Source: Canna indica
Lineage: Eukaryota; Streptophyta; Magnoliopsida; Zingiberales; Cannaceae
Length of the DNA stretch: 64,000 nt
Assembly: GCA_034359265.1 (NCBI GenBank)
Contig: CP136896.1
Span: forward strand, 11,129,501 to 11,193,500
Direction of reading: 5' to 3'
The position numbers and the translations under genes are program-made. Below the pieces are notes generated by a model that was not told where the DNA came from, did not search any database, and was given only the letters and a program-made list of their open reading frames with translations. Below, piece by piece: positions 46,473-58,699 of this stretch. Position 1 is the stretch's first letter; every line of letters begins with the position of its first letter.

Positions 46473-47595
46473 GGAAAAAGGTACAAAAATACTCCTGATA
46501 TTTTCTCGCAGATATTAAAATATCCCTAATATTTTTTTGGGATCAAAAATATCCATCACGTTATGAATTTGGGTACAAAAATGCTCCTATAGGTAAATAG
46601 TGTTAGTTGAGAGATAACGAAGCTGACGTGGCTGATGACTGGGACTGATGACGTGGACATGTGACGCGCATGCGGGCCAAGACATTTTCTCACGAGTACT
46701 AAAATGCCCTTGACGTTTTCTTACGGGTACTAAAATATTCCTAATAATTTCTCACATGTACAAAAATATCCCTAACATTTTCTCACGGGTACAAAAATAC
46801 CCCTAATATTTGTTTTGGACCTAAAATACCCCTGAGATTATTGAAAATGATATAAAAATGACATCAGACTAACTTTTGTTAGGTGAGACTTAACGGAGAT
46901 ATCATGGATGCTGATAAAGATGTTGACTTTACATGTGATGCATATGCAGAGAGCAACTTGCCACACAATCGTACAGGTGAATAAAAAAAATTAAAAATTC
47001 GATTAATTAAAAAACTAGTTTGAAACCGAACCAAATTTTGCAGTTTTCGATTTATTATGTGTCGCTTAAGTGGCAAGTTGCTTTCTACATATGCGTCAAG
47101 TGTAAATTAAGTCAACATCTTTATCAGCATCCATGACATCTCCGTTAAGTGTCACCTAACAAAAGTTAGTCTGATGTCATTTTTGTACCATTTTCAATAA
47201 TCTCAGGGGTATTTTAAGTCCAAAATAAACGTTAGGAGTATTTTAGTACTCACGAGAAAACATTAGGGGTATTTTTATACCTGTGAGAAAACTTTAGGGG
47301 CATTTTAGTACCCGTGAGAAAACGTCAGGGGTATTTTAGTACCCGTGAGAAAACGTCAGAGGTATTTTAGTACCCATGAGAAAACATCTTGGCCCGCATG
47401 CGCGTTAGATGTCCACGTCATCAGTCTCAGTCATCAGCCACGTCAGCTCCGTTATCTCTCAACTAACATCGTTTACCTATAGGGATATTTTTGTACCCAA
47501 TTCATAACATGATGGGTATTTTTTATCCCAAAAAATTGTTATGAGTATTTTAATACCTGTGAGAAAAAGCCATGCGCATTTTTGTACCTTTTTTC
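46473..47595. mobile_element. 1.1-kb foldback MULE with ~490-bp arms
   Basis: A near-complete palindrome centred at about 47020: the left arm is mirrored by the right, including TAGTCTGATGTCATTTTT and CAGCATCCATGA blocks. 9-bp flanks TAATTTATA (46464-46472) and TAATTTGTA (47596-47604) match at 8 of 9. Each arm carries 31-bp tandem repeats of the type GAAAACGTCAGGGGTATTTT. Only about 100 bp at the centre is unpaired. Confidence 0.88.
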
Positions 47596-47699
47596 TAATT
47601 TGTAATAATATATGCAGACATGATTAGTTATGATGTGTACGTCGTTTCAAAGAAACATTTCATTTTGACATGTCTCTTACTTTATTCCTTGGGTTACCA

Positions 47700-48155
47700 A
47701 TGATTTTTATCCTTGAACTATTGAAAATAAGATAAAAATATTTCTAAACTCTTTTTTAGTTGATTTCTATCCTTAAACAAACAAAAAAAATTAAAAAATA
47801 CTCTTGAACTATTAGAAATTAGTAAAAATATCTTTAAACTTATTTTTGATAGATTTTTTATCCTTAAATAAACGAAAATAGTTGAAAAATACTAATATTT
47901 TTACACATTTCTAAGGAAAACTTTTTCTACCTTAATTTGGACATAGGTAAAAATACTGATATTTTTCAACTATTTTCGTTTGTCTAAGGGTAAAAGATCT
48001 ATCAAAATAAATTTAAGAGTATTTTTACTCATTTCTAATAATTTGAGGGTATTTTTTAACTATTTTTGTTTGTTTAAGGATAAAAAATAATTAAAAAAGA
48101 GTTTAAAAATATTTTTACCCTGTTTTCAATTGTTGTCTGGGCAAAAATTTGATTT
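47700..48155. mobile_element. Palindromic MITE, ~450 bp
   Basis: Arms of about 200 bp around 47920: ATCCTTAAACAAACAAAAA faces TTTTTGTTTGTTTAAGGAT, and TTGAAAAATACT faces AGTATTTTTCAA. Ends and duplication not fixed. It lies about 320 bp upstream of thaumatin-like gene 2. Confidence 0.65.
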
Positions 48156-48414
48156 AATTACTTTCAGTCTTTCAGAAATAATTTTATGATTTTCTATACT
48201 CCTTAGTCAACACATATATACATGATATGATATGGTTTTCTTTATAGGTAAAGGTAGTTGAAGCATCTTTCTATCCACTTGTCCAACAAAGAGGACCAAA
48301 ACCTTAAAGCATGCCATGATTATTATTACAAAGGAACAAGAGCAATACCTTAAAGCCAAATGCCCAAGAAGCTTCCCCTCAATTCTCTCTTCACCTTATG
48401 CTTGTGGAATCATA

Positions 48415-48423
48415 ATATATATA
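48415..48423 (+). promoter_or_regulatory. TATA-like box of thaumatin-like gene 2
   Basis: TATATATAG, about 55 bp upstream of the ATG at 48475. Confidence 0.45.
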
Positions 48424-48474
48424 GTGTAACACATCACCACTCCAAGAAGCCCTACCTTCTCCAGCAATCCTCTA

Positions 48475-50764
48475 ATGGATCATCTCCTATCACCTTCATG
48501 CCTTGTTCTTGTCTCAGTTCTCCTGTTCCTCTTCTTCAAAGGTACTAGTACTGTGCATTGTTTTCATTCATTCAAGCATTTCGTCGAACACGTTCGTATT
48601 ATAATGTAGTGTGCACAACCGTGCATGATCTCGATTCGAATATTTCATCATATCGAACACCTTTCGTGCTTAGCTTTATGCGTGTGTTTTGATTGCATGT
48701 CGATGCAGGAGATTGCACCACATTCACGTTCGTAAACAAGTGCGACGAAATAGTATGGCCCGGCGTCCTCTCCAACTCCGGCATCCCTCCGCTGGAGGCC
48801 ACCGGATTCGCCCTACCCGCGGGCACCTCCCGCACTCTCTTGGTCCCGGCGAGCTGGTCCGGCCGCTTCTGGGCGCGCACCGGCTGCAACTTCGACGCCG
48901 CCGGCCGCGGCTTCTGCGCCACCGGCGACTGCGGCTCCGGCCAAGTGGAGTGCAACGGCGCGGGGGCAGCCCCGCCGGCGACGCTGGTGGAGTTCACCCT
49001 CGGTGGCGGCGGGGGCGCGGACTACTACGACGTGAGCCTCGTCGACGGGTACAACCTGCCGGTGGCGGTGGAGGCGGCCGGGTGCGCCGCGACGGGGTGC
49101 GCGGCGGACTTGAACCAGCTGTGCCCGGAGGAGCTGAGGGCGTGGGGCGGCGCCGCTTGCCGGAGCGCGTGCGACGCGTTCGGGCGGGCGGAGTTCTGCT
49201 GCAGTGGGGAGTTCGCCAGCCCGAGCACGTGCCGGCCGTCCGCGTACTCGGAGGTGTTCAAGTCGGCGTGCCCCCAGGCGTACAGCTACGCTTTCGACGA
49301 TGCCACGAGCACCTTCACCTGCGCCGGAGCGCAGGCTTACGCCATTACCTTCTGCCCTGTGTCTTCTCCAAGGTCATCAAATATATAGAGTATTTAATTA
49401 AATGATAATTAAATTCTATTTGCATAAATATAATTAAAAAATTGCTTAATTTTCTTATAAGATGATTATATGCCTTAATTATTATCAAGGGAGAGTAACA
49501 AATTAAAAGATATTTAATTAGGTCTAGTTATCCATAATAAAATCTATTTATTTACAATCTTTGGCTCTCTTTTTTCCTACTAATTAAACTGCATTTTCTT
49601 TCACAAATAATGGGGTATATATATGTTTTTTGACAAAATATGACTTATGACTTGAGAGATTGTATTTGCGATATGTATTATTTCTAATTATTTTATTTAA
49701 TGTGCAATTTATGGAAAGGAGGATCTTGTTTTTGGCTTTTACTATAAAGGCCCATGTTTTCATGTATTCTTTTACTTATTTAATTATCATTATTATTATA
49801 TGTTTTCTTATATATAGACATATTGGTCTTGCTATTAAAAAATTGAATGACCAAACTGCCCTCTTTCTATACCAACTTTATTTAAAAAATTCATAAAAAA
49901 TCAACAAACAAATATATCACATGCTTACTTATTTTGTTTTAAAATTTTACAATATTTTATTGTAATGTTAGAATTTTTTTGTTTTGAATTGTTTTAAAAA
50001 ATTATGTAAGTATAGTAAATAGTAGTAAAAAAATTAAAAAATAATAGCGAGTGATAAGTATCACAATATAGATTTTATTAGACAAAATAGATTAGTTCTG
50101 ATCTTTAATAGAGGTACTCTTTGTTATAAAAAACCAAACTATAAATCTTTTTTAGGTAATTTACTTACCCTTAGAATATTTCTTTTTCATTTAGAGATCG
50201 AGTTGACTTCATATAAGGTTTACTTGTTTGAAACTTGAAAGTGCATGTTGCATCTTTACTTTCAAGCTTTTAGGGTTTTTGGCATCTCCCATGAAGCAGT
50301 ATAGACTAGTGAAGCTACTTTCCTTGAAGGTACTACACGAGGGAAGGGAAGAGAGGGAGAAAGATAAGATAAAAGATAATGAAGAAAAGTGACTTTGTTC
50401 CTCTTTCTTTTTTTGCTTTGTTCCTTCCCCACCTCATGGTGGAGGTGGGTGGTAATGTGAAGTGATAGAGAATACTTACATATCTGCAAAAGCTGGATTC
50501 CAACACTTTATTTTAACACTTGCATGGTCTATATATACTCATAAGTAAAAAAAGTAATTAAATTGTATTAATTATCATTGCAGTAAGAAGGCAATGAGGA
50601 ATTATCCTTCACCAAGAGCAGGAATAGTACTTCAAGATGACTCATGGCTTGCAAGCTTGGCAATAGGAGAAGCAAATCCAACAAGGAAGAGATCAGTGTC
50701 TCTGGTTTTTGTAGTCTCAGTATCAGTTGTTGTAGTGACTACTCTTCTTTTTCAATTTTTGTAA
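48475..50764 (+). CDS. Thaumatin-like protein 2, GPI-anchor-type tail
   Basis: Exons 48475-48541, 48709-49372 and 50584-50764; 303 residues. Exon 1 is a signal peptide (MDHLLSPSCLVLVSVLLFLF). Exon 2 begins GDCTTFTFVNKC and holds the thaumatin domain, including GRGFCATGDCGSGQVEC, YYDVSLVDGYNLPV and AFDDATSTFTC. There are 17 Cys, one extra close to the mature N-terminus besides the 16 conserved. Exon 3, joined in phase 2, gives SKKAMRNYPSPRAG and ends in VSLVFVVSVSVVVVTTLLFQ, a hydrophobic GPI or membrane tail. The donor AG/GTCATC is weak; without splicing the protein ends at 49388. Intron positions and phases match gene 1, supporting local duplication. The 1.2-kb second intron holds no recognised element. 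Confidence 0.88.
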
Positions 50765-51940
50765 TGCTCTAGTAAAGTGTTATCACTCTTTCATGAAATT
50801 ATAAAGGAATCTGATGGAATTTTGACCTTGAGTTGCCTATGTATCAAAATATACAAATTGTGGTATTTGGATGTGATTTCTAATTAATAATTAATTGAGG
50901 CTGTCTCACATTGCTAAGAACAAAATTAAGGCAAAATAAATATTTTTGCACTTTTCAAAAAGGTGATAAAATCATTTTTAGTTTCACCTTGGCAAGCAAT
51001 GAGGGACTCAGAAATAATTAAGGGGAGACTTATTTACACTAAAAATTAAATAAATTAGATGGATTAATATATAAAAATATACAAAGATTTAATTATAATT
51101 ATCTATGGATAAAAAAATAAAATTTAATTTTAAACATTTTATATTTTTAGAATTAAGTTTCTATGGTAAAAGTAAAGCTTAGGGACCTTAACTGTTGTAA
51201 AATTAAGATGGAATGATCTGTGAATATTTTTTTGTTAGCATTGGCATGGTGTTTTTTTATGAAATTGAAAATTAATTGGTCCGTAATAACCTCTTTGCAA
51301 ACCTATCTTTTCAAAGTTGAGCACCAATGCAAACTTCGGCTTGGAAGAAGCAATGCAACAGGGGCAAGACTATGAAAGACGTTGAATCCGAGTCCTGATC
51401 TGCAAAATATGACAAGCTTGACAATATTTTTTTAATTTGAAATAGGATTCTTGTTCATACACACAAGATTTGGCAGTATTTTTTTAATCTGTAAATGTAA
51501 GACTTGGTTTCTAAATGCTGAGCTTTAACATCATACACACAAGTCGTTAAGACATCAAGCTCCTTTTATGTTTGCAAATAAACTATCATAATGCACTATT
51601 AAAGTTATAGTCTCAAATAAATCAAAATTAATATAGTTTTAGTTCTAGTTTGATTGGTTGTGAACAAACAAGGCTACGCAAATAAGCTGCAGTTGGGTTC
51701 GGCCGGTATGTTTGCAACCTTACGCCGTAGTCCTTGAAAAGAACAAGCTTTGAAATCTGGGAGATGCATTCAAGACAAGGAATCCAAAAGCGTTAAACAG
51801 ATAATTCTTTCCAAAATGAAGGAAACGTCAATTGCCATGGACAATAACTTCTGCTGATTTGAAATTCTAAATTACACGGTAAAAGAGAGAACCACTAATC
51901 AAGCTAGAAAATACAAACAGGAAAGCCAGAGTTTTAAAGA
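50765..51940. other. Intergenic between thaumatin-like gene 2 and GRP94
   Basis: AT-rich. No gene or repeat recognised. The right end holds the GRP94 3' UTR. Confidence 0.6.
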
Positions 51941-52096
51941 AACATTGGCCATCAAATTAGCAAAATCTCATTCCACCATTTGTGGTTACCAAATAGAAAT
52001 TGGATGGTTCTCAGCTCTATCATCTCCTGGGTTCTATTTCGAATTGACAAAACGTCCGAAAAGACAAGGTTTATGACCTTCAATTCACCTAGAATC

Positions 52097-55000
52097 CTAC
52101 AATTCATCCTTAACTGATGAGTCCTCATCTTTGAGGTCGCCATAGTCAGATTGGGATTCCTTCTCTTCAACCTCAGGTTCATCCACATCTTCCTCTTCTT
52201 CTACAGTCGCATCAGGGCTGATATCCATGCTCTTCTGCACAGATTTGTATATGCTGGAAGCGAAATCCTTTGGATCATTGAGGATGAAACCACTCTCCAT
52301 CAGGGCAGTTTGGTATATCAGTCGTGCAGTAGCCGTGAGGCTCTCATCCTACACAAGTTGCTTAATCTTATCATAAAGTACCAAAGGTTAGGATAAGTAG
52401 ACAAGACATCCGAGAAAATGGTGAAACTTTGGGTGAGATAGGGCTATAGACATGATACTAGGAAAAAGTATAAAAGGTTTCAGAGCAAGAAAATAGAAAG
52501 ATCTTGTAAAGGACTGTATTGAAAGACTAGAGGGTATTTCATGAATTTTATCTACCTTTGAATCTTGAGCAACGCGGTCACGGAGTTCTTTGATAATAGG
52601 ATGCCTTGGGTTAATCTCAAGTACCCTCTTTCCACGCATGTAAGCTTGCTTACTGGAATCAGAGAGAGTCTGCGATTGCATGATCTTCTCCATATTCGCA
52701 CTCCATCCATATTTGGAGGTGACCACTATGCATGGGGTGTTGTCCAAACGGTTGCTAATTTTGACTGAATCAACATTCTCGCTGGAGAGAGCATCCTTCC
52801 ACCAGTTTGTTAATTCCTTGAAGGATTCCTTGAGGTCCTTCAGTTTTGAGTCTTTGCCGAGTTTGAGACCTTCCTTTGACACATTCTGAAACTTTTTGTC
52901 TTCATAGTCCATCAGGTATTGCATCAAGTATTCATCGACTGGATCAGTGAAGAATATAACCTACAGCATTCAGAGAACACAAATTAGATATAACTTGGTG
53001 AAAGAACACAAAAGTGGAATCTTTAGTCATTGCCACATGAAAACAAAATGGATGATTGTAGGAGACAAGCCAATTGAATCAGAGATCAGTTGCTAATCTA
53101 ATAAGTTATTGATTACTTTCATGTTCAAGTGACCCTTATAGGAACCAATCTAGAATGAGATAATTCAACCGAGTTCAATTCAAGCCAGATCCATTAAATG
53201 GCCTTACATGCAGTACCGCATTCGGCTTAGACTAACCTCATAGTTCTTCTTTGTGAGTCTCTCAAGGAATGGAGATTTCTCCAATTGTTCCTTGCTAGTT
53301 CCTGTAATGTAGAATATGTCCTTTTGCCCTGGCTTCATTCTTGAGATATACTCATCCAGTGAGGCAAGTTTACCTTCAGATTTCGTGCTGCAAGTACCAG
53401 ACATAGCAAAAGATTATTACAATTAGAATATACTATATGTATATATTTTTTGAAAAAAAAAAGGAAGTCAAATTTTAAGGAGAATAAACCTTTCAAATCT
53501 TAGAAGCTTAGCAAGACGGTTTCTATTTTGTGCATCCTCTATGATTCCAAGCTTGATAGATTTGCCAAACTCATTCCAGAACTTAGTATATTGTCCCTTT
53601 TTCTCATCCTCTTCGCTTTCTTTTTCTGAATCTATTTCCAGAAACTTCAGGAAACTGAGGACCTAATTTAACAGTAATAAAAAAATTAAATAAAAAATAA
53701 GTTAAAACATGAACCTGTCTTATCTTTGTTATGGAACTCATCAGGATCTTCATCTGCAATTCGTCGGATCATATCGAGGGCCTTACGGATTAATTTCTTC
53801 TTGATTGTCTTCAAACTACTGTGCTGTTGGAGCATTTCTCGCGACACATTAAGTGGCAAAGTATCTGAGTCAACAAGACCCTGCACATGTAAAAGTTACA
53901 CAAGTAAGGTTGCAGATTTAACAACTCAATCGAACAACTTTATATGCTATTCAACAAATCAACTTGCTAACCATCAGGAAACTAAGATACTTCGGCAGTA
54001 GTTCATCAAACTCATCTGAAATGAAAACCCTTCTGACATACAACTTCAAGTTGGACTTATTGGTGTTGTAATAACTTTCATAGAGATCATGAGGAGCCTT
54101 GGGAGGGACAAAAAGCAAAGCCTTGAACTCTACGTCACCTTCAGCAGTGAAATGACTCCAAGCCATTGGTTTTTCATCCCCAAAATCCTACATAACCAGG
54201 ACAATAAATAAAGAAACAAAATTAGTGAATAGCCCATAAACAACTGTGCTACACAGAAAAAACAGAGCGAAGCAATAATGTATGTGCTGAGCATGGCAGA
54301 TTTTTTGGACCCTTTGGGTTGTGGGCCTGTGTCGGCGTGTCGCCCTATATAAACTCCAATATAATGATTCTCTTGTATCTATGAATAACCCTAATACAGT
54401 ACCCAACGGCTCTTTTAGAGCCATTGGATCATACCGGGTGGTATCACCCGGTATTTGCTAAATACCGGAGCATACCGGGCAGTATTTACCGGTATACCGG
54501 TATTTTTAAAAACCGGTATTTTGCTACAGTGCACAAGGTCATACCGGGCGGTATAGCCCAGTATGATAGCAAATACTGCCCGGTATTTGATAAATACCGG
54601 CCATACCAGGCGGCATTTATCGAGATACCCGATATTCTCCCATACCGGGTATCTCGTATACCGGTAAGTTCAAAAATCGGTAAATACCGGGCATACCGCC
54701 CGGTACAATATGATTTTTTGAACCATGGTGCTGAGTAAGTGCCAGTCATGAAGAACAAGCTGTAGGGACAACAGCGATTGTTTTTTGGTCTTTTTAAAAC
54801 AAATACTAGGACAACTACTTTTTTTTTCTTTTGAAATACAAGGAATAAAGCTCTGGTTCAATTGCAAAACCTACACATACAAAAAAAAAAGTGGTAATTT
54901 ACCTTAGCTATAGAATGGTAGAATTTTGAGTATTCTTCATCAGTGACCTCCTTGGGATTGCGAAGCCATATGGCTTTCATGTCATTCAAAACTTCCCATT

Positions 55001-58000
55001 CATATGTCGTTTCCTTCACTGTCTTTGTCTTTGGCTTTTTCTCTGTATCATCCTCATCAACTTCTTCATCTTCTGTGCTGGTGGTTTCAGCTGTTAATAG
55101 AAAAAAAAAGAAGTCAATGTTATAACAAAGCATCTTTAAAAATAAAGTCTTTGAAAGTAAGTCAGCAGTTAGCAAAGACACACGTGTTTCCTCTTCGTCA
55201 GTAGATTCTTCTTCATCAGATGGAACTTCTACATCCACCTCTTTGCTTGCCCAAAGTTGTATTGGGAAGTTGATGAATTCAGAATACTTTTTCACCAATT
55301 CCTATATCAAGAGAAATAATTCATGATTTTTCACTTTGGCATGCAAATTGAAGTGAACATCAAAAAGTGCACAGGCTGGTTATGCAAGAACTTTTTCAGA
55401 TACCTAACAGCAGTTTGCTCTTGTAAATAATTGCAAAGATAAAATCAAAGTATTTATAAGCAGCTCAAACTTAAAGCACGACTAGTTGCTGTTTTTTCTA
55501 CCAATAATACAAGAAATTTATTAAATAATACTAAATAAGATTTGCATTGTAACAAAGAAAGCTCCCAAAAATAACAGAGAACGAAAAAACTCCCATATTA
55601 ACAATGAGGCATACAAGTATAAAACAAGAAAATAGTACTAATGTATATAAGCATTAACTCAATGTAATTATATAGGATGCATTATCATAGAGAAACTACC
55701 AAACTAGTATAACTTGACTACTAAGAGAAGCAATTGTACTAAGAAATAATTTTAAATTTTTTCTCTTGTATTAAATATTAATAAACACAGGCAACTTCAA
55801 TAGATGCATTATGTAAATGAATCGTTCAAACTTAAGTAAGATACAGAAATTGGTAGGGAATAAAAAGTCATTATTCAGCTAGTGACTAGGCTTAAATTAT
55901 AATTGTAAAACAAATTTAAATAAAAATAGTGCGAAAATTTATTAAGTAGTCCATGACTCTAAATATAGTAGGTAAGAGCCTAATATACTCTATATCAATA
56001 TGTAACTTAATAAAATAATTTCTCAAGTATAGTATAAGATAAGAAATTTGCTAAGGAAACGTGTTTTTCAGGATATAGGATGGAATTCTTAAAATGATGA
56101 AGCAAAAAATGATATTGCAATCTTTCATAAGCACCTTGGAAATACGGAAAACCGAGTTCACCAATAGATTCTATTTTTGAGCTTAACTACCCCATTTTTT
56201 ATAATAATATTTTTAAAGAATTCTTGAAGAGACAAAAAAAACCAAATGGTCTTCTGCTATTTTAAAAGATTATATGTATTTGCAAAATTACAAATACATT
56301 TAGGAAAAACACTAAATGAGTTTCTGCTATAAAAAACACTTTTTTGCAATAACATGTTATTCTGAAGCTGTGGCAAGCGCCAACCACCACAGGCTTAGTG
56401 GTCTGAGTCCAAAAGTGAAGTAACAGTCAGAATTACAAAAGACAAATAAGTTTCACAGATTCTGTCAAACATATCTAATGTCATTGGTAGAATTGCAAGA
56501 GAAAACATCTAAAACAGCTGTAGAAATAGATGCTTAGTTGTAATAAATACCTACCTTCAACTTAAATTCTTCAAGGTATTCCTTGGCTTCATCCCTTAAA
56601 TGCAGCCTTATCTCTGTTCCACGACCTAGCGGTTCATTCCATATATCCTCAGAGATTGCAAATGATCCATCAGCCTTAGACTCCCATACATGCCTGCAAG
56701 GCCATAACAAACGTGAAAAAATGATCAGCACATAAGAAACCAAAAGCACATTGCAGTAAACTATGTATCTGCATTTAACAAAGAAATAACAAATGAACAT
56801 ATAAACTTACTGCTTGTCATCATTGTGCTTGCTAATTACTTCAACATAGTCAGCAACCAAATACACTGAATAAAAGCCAACACCAAACTGCCCAATGAGG
56901 TTCAGATCACCCCCTGTCTGCATTTTCTCCACAAAAGCTGCAACAACAATAGCAAATATTTCTAAGCTTGAAGTCTTTGTTGGATTAAACGCTAGGTTAC
57001 TCATATATATGTAAGTAATAATACCTGATGTTCCAGACTTGGCAATAGTCCCCAAGTTCTTGATCAAATCTTCCTTTGTCATACCAATACCTCTATCACG
57101 GATAGAAAGGATCTTATTCTCCTTATCCAACTTCATCTGAATTCAACCAGTTCTTGTAAATATGACTTCTACTAGAAGGTACTCTAAAATCTGATTCTCA
57201 ATATGCTACTCACAAGGATTTCAAGCTTAGTGTTGTCGCCTTCACCCAGAACTTCCTTATCAGTGAGCGAAAGGAATCTGATCTTATCCAATGCCTAAAA
57301 TAAAATAAAAAAGAAAAAGAATCAAACCTTAATTACTTCGATCTTATTGCTAAGACTAACTAATTCAAAAAATGAATCACGTCAAGGTTAGAAGAGCAAA
57401 AAAACAGATATTGAGAAAAAAACAAGTATCTACTTACGTCAGAGGCATTGGAAATGAGCTCTCTCAAAAATATATCTTTGTTACTGTAGAGAGAATTGAT
57501 GAGAATATCCATGAGCCGAGAAACTTCAGCTTGAAACTCGAATTTCTCAGCGCTGCTTCGCAGAGTCCTCCGGGAGATTGACTCTGCCTCTCTAAATCAT
57601 CATAATAAATACACACAGATAAGCATAACATAATAGATCAACCAGAACGAAAAAAAAGAACTTTTGTCAAACTATGTGCAGTAATATACTGATATTTAAA
57701 TATAATCAGTTCCTCCATTAAATACTATTAATGTATCTTGCTCCTTTTCTTTTTTACTTTTAAACATAACAACAACAACAACAAATGACTCGAACAGAAT
57801 AGAAGAGAAGATACCTCTTGGCGACTTCCGAGTCGGTTGACAGCCCATTTGGAACGGCTCCGAGCTTTTCCTCCACCTTCGGTGGATCCACAAGCTCGTC
57901 AGAGTCCCCACTGTCCTCCGCATTCGCATGGAGCTTCCGTCCTGCGAGATCCGCGATGATGGAATAAAAACCAGCACTAAAACCCTAAACACCAAAACTA

Positions 58001-58136
58001 ACAAAAAAGAATCGAAGACGCATCGGAGCTATCAGATCGGCAACTTGAAAAGCTAGATCTAGAGAGTACCGCGATCGGGGACGGTGGAAAGGAGGAGGAG
58101 AAGGAGGAGAGCGGAAGGGAGCGCCCACTTCCCCAT
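52097..58136 (-). CDS. Endoplasmin (GRP94, HSP90 of the ER), 15 exons
   Basis: Exons on the minus strand: 58136-58070, 57941-57815, 57591-57438, 57294-57214, 57136-57025, 56937-56811, 56693-56555, 55301-55184, 55090-54903, 54187-53972, 53880-53715, 53631-53490, 53387-53237, 52960-52556, 52348-52097. All joins keep the frame, giving 814 residues, close to plant GRP94 (about 820). The N-terminus [19 protein letters not shown] is an ER signal peptide. The ATPase domain shows [33 protein letters not shown] and [15 protein letters not shown]. An acidic linker ([14 protein letters not shown]) follows. The middle domain shows [19 protein letters not shown] and [17 protein letters not shown]. The C-terminal dimerisation part ends with the retention signal KDEL. 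It is an ATP-driven chaperone of the ER lumen that folds secreted and membrane proteins, including receptors. A small hAT sits in intron 9. Confidence 0.97.
54292..54727. mobile_element. Non-autonomous hAT in GRP94 intron 9
   Basis: Perfect 8-bp duplications GTGCTGAG (54284-54291 and 54728-54735). Ends CATGGCAGATTTTTTGG and (reverse complement) CATGGTTCAAAAAATC. The interior is built from more than fifteen ATACCGG/CCGGTAT words in both orientations. Confidence 0.85.
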
Positions 58137-58316
58137 CGCGTGCTTCAGTCACTCTATTGGTGTTGTGATCCCGTTAGATCTCTCTGTCTTTGGCTTCTGG
58201 CATTGTGGTGTTTATAACCTAATAAAACGGTGGTTTTCCACGATGACTTGACTTCGCCGGGGAGACAACGTCGATGTTGCCAGCGTGGATGATCGAACGA
58301 ATCATATACCTTGTTC

Positions 58317-58325
58317 GACACGTGG
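58317..58325. promoter_or_regulatory. G-box-like ACGT element upstream of GRP94
   Basis: CACGTGGCC-type word about 185 bp upstream of the GRP94 start. Other CCACG/CGTGG words are nearby (58233, 58290, 58358). ER-stress bZIP factors use such cores, but no exact CCAAT-N9-CCACG element was found. Confidence 0.3.
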
Positions 58326-58699
58326 CCATTTTCAAGTGGACTAATAATGGGGCCTCGACGTGGAGGGAACTGGATTAAGTCTTAAGTCGTTCATGGGACC
58401 CGTTTATGAACTACTTATAATGGGAGGTGACTGGGTGCATGTGGATCGTTCGATGGCTCCGCAATAGCGGTACGAACGGCCAAGATTTTCTTTTAGGTAA
58501 GAGTTCTTCTGGAACTTTCTATTAAATGACATGTGGCGCAACATGATTGGGGAGAATAGAGGCTTTTGACGTCGATTCACGATACGAAGTGGTGACATGG
58601 ACCGCGCGCTTGTGCCACCAATAGTGGCAACTTGACATACGGTTCCACGGGTTCATCGAAGGATTGGATTAAAAACAAAATATCGAAGGATGCGGTGGA

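Noticed and set aside
50262..50489. Minus-strand 75-residue frame between thaumatin domain and tail exon
   Set aside because: It lies inside intron 2 of thaumatin-like gene 2, with no motif or splice context.
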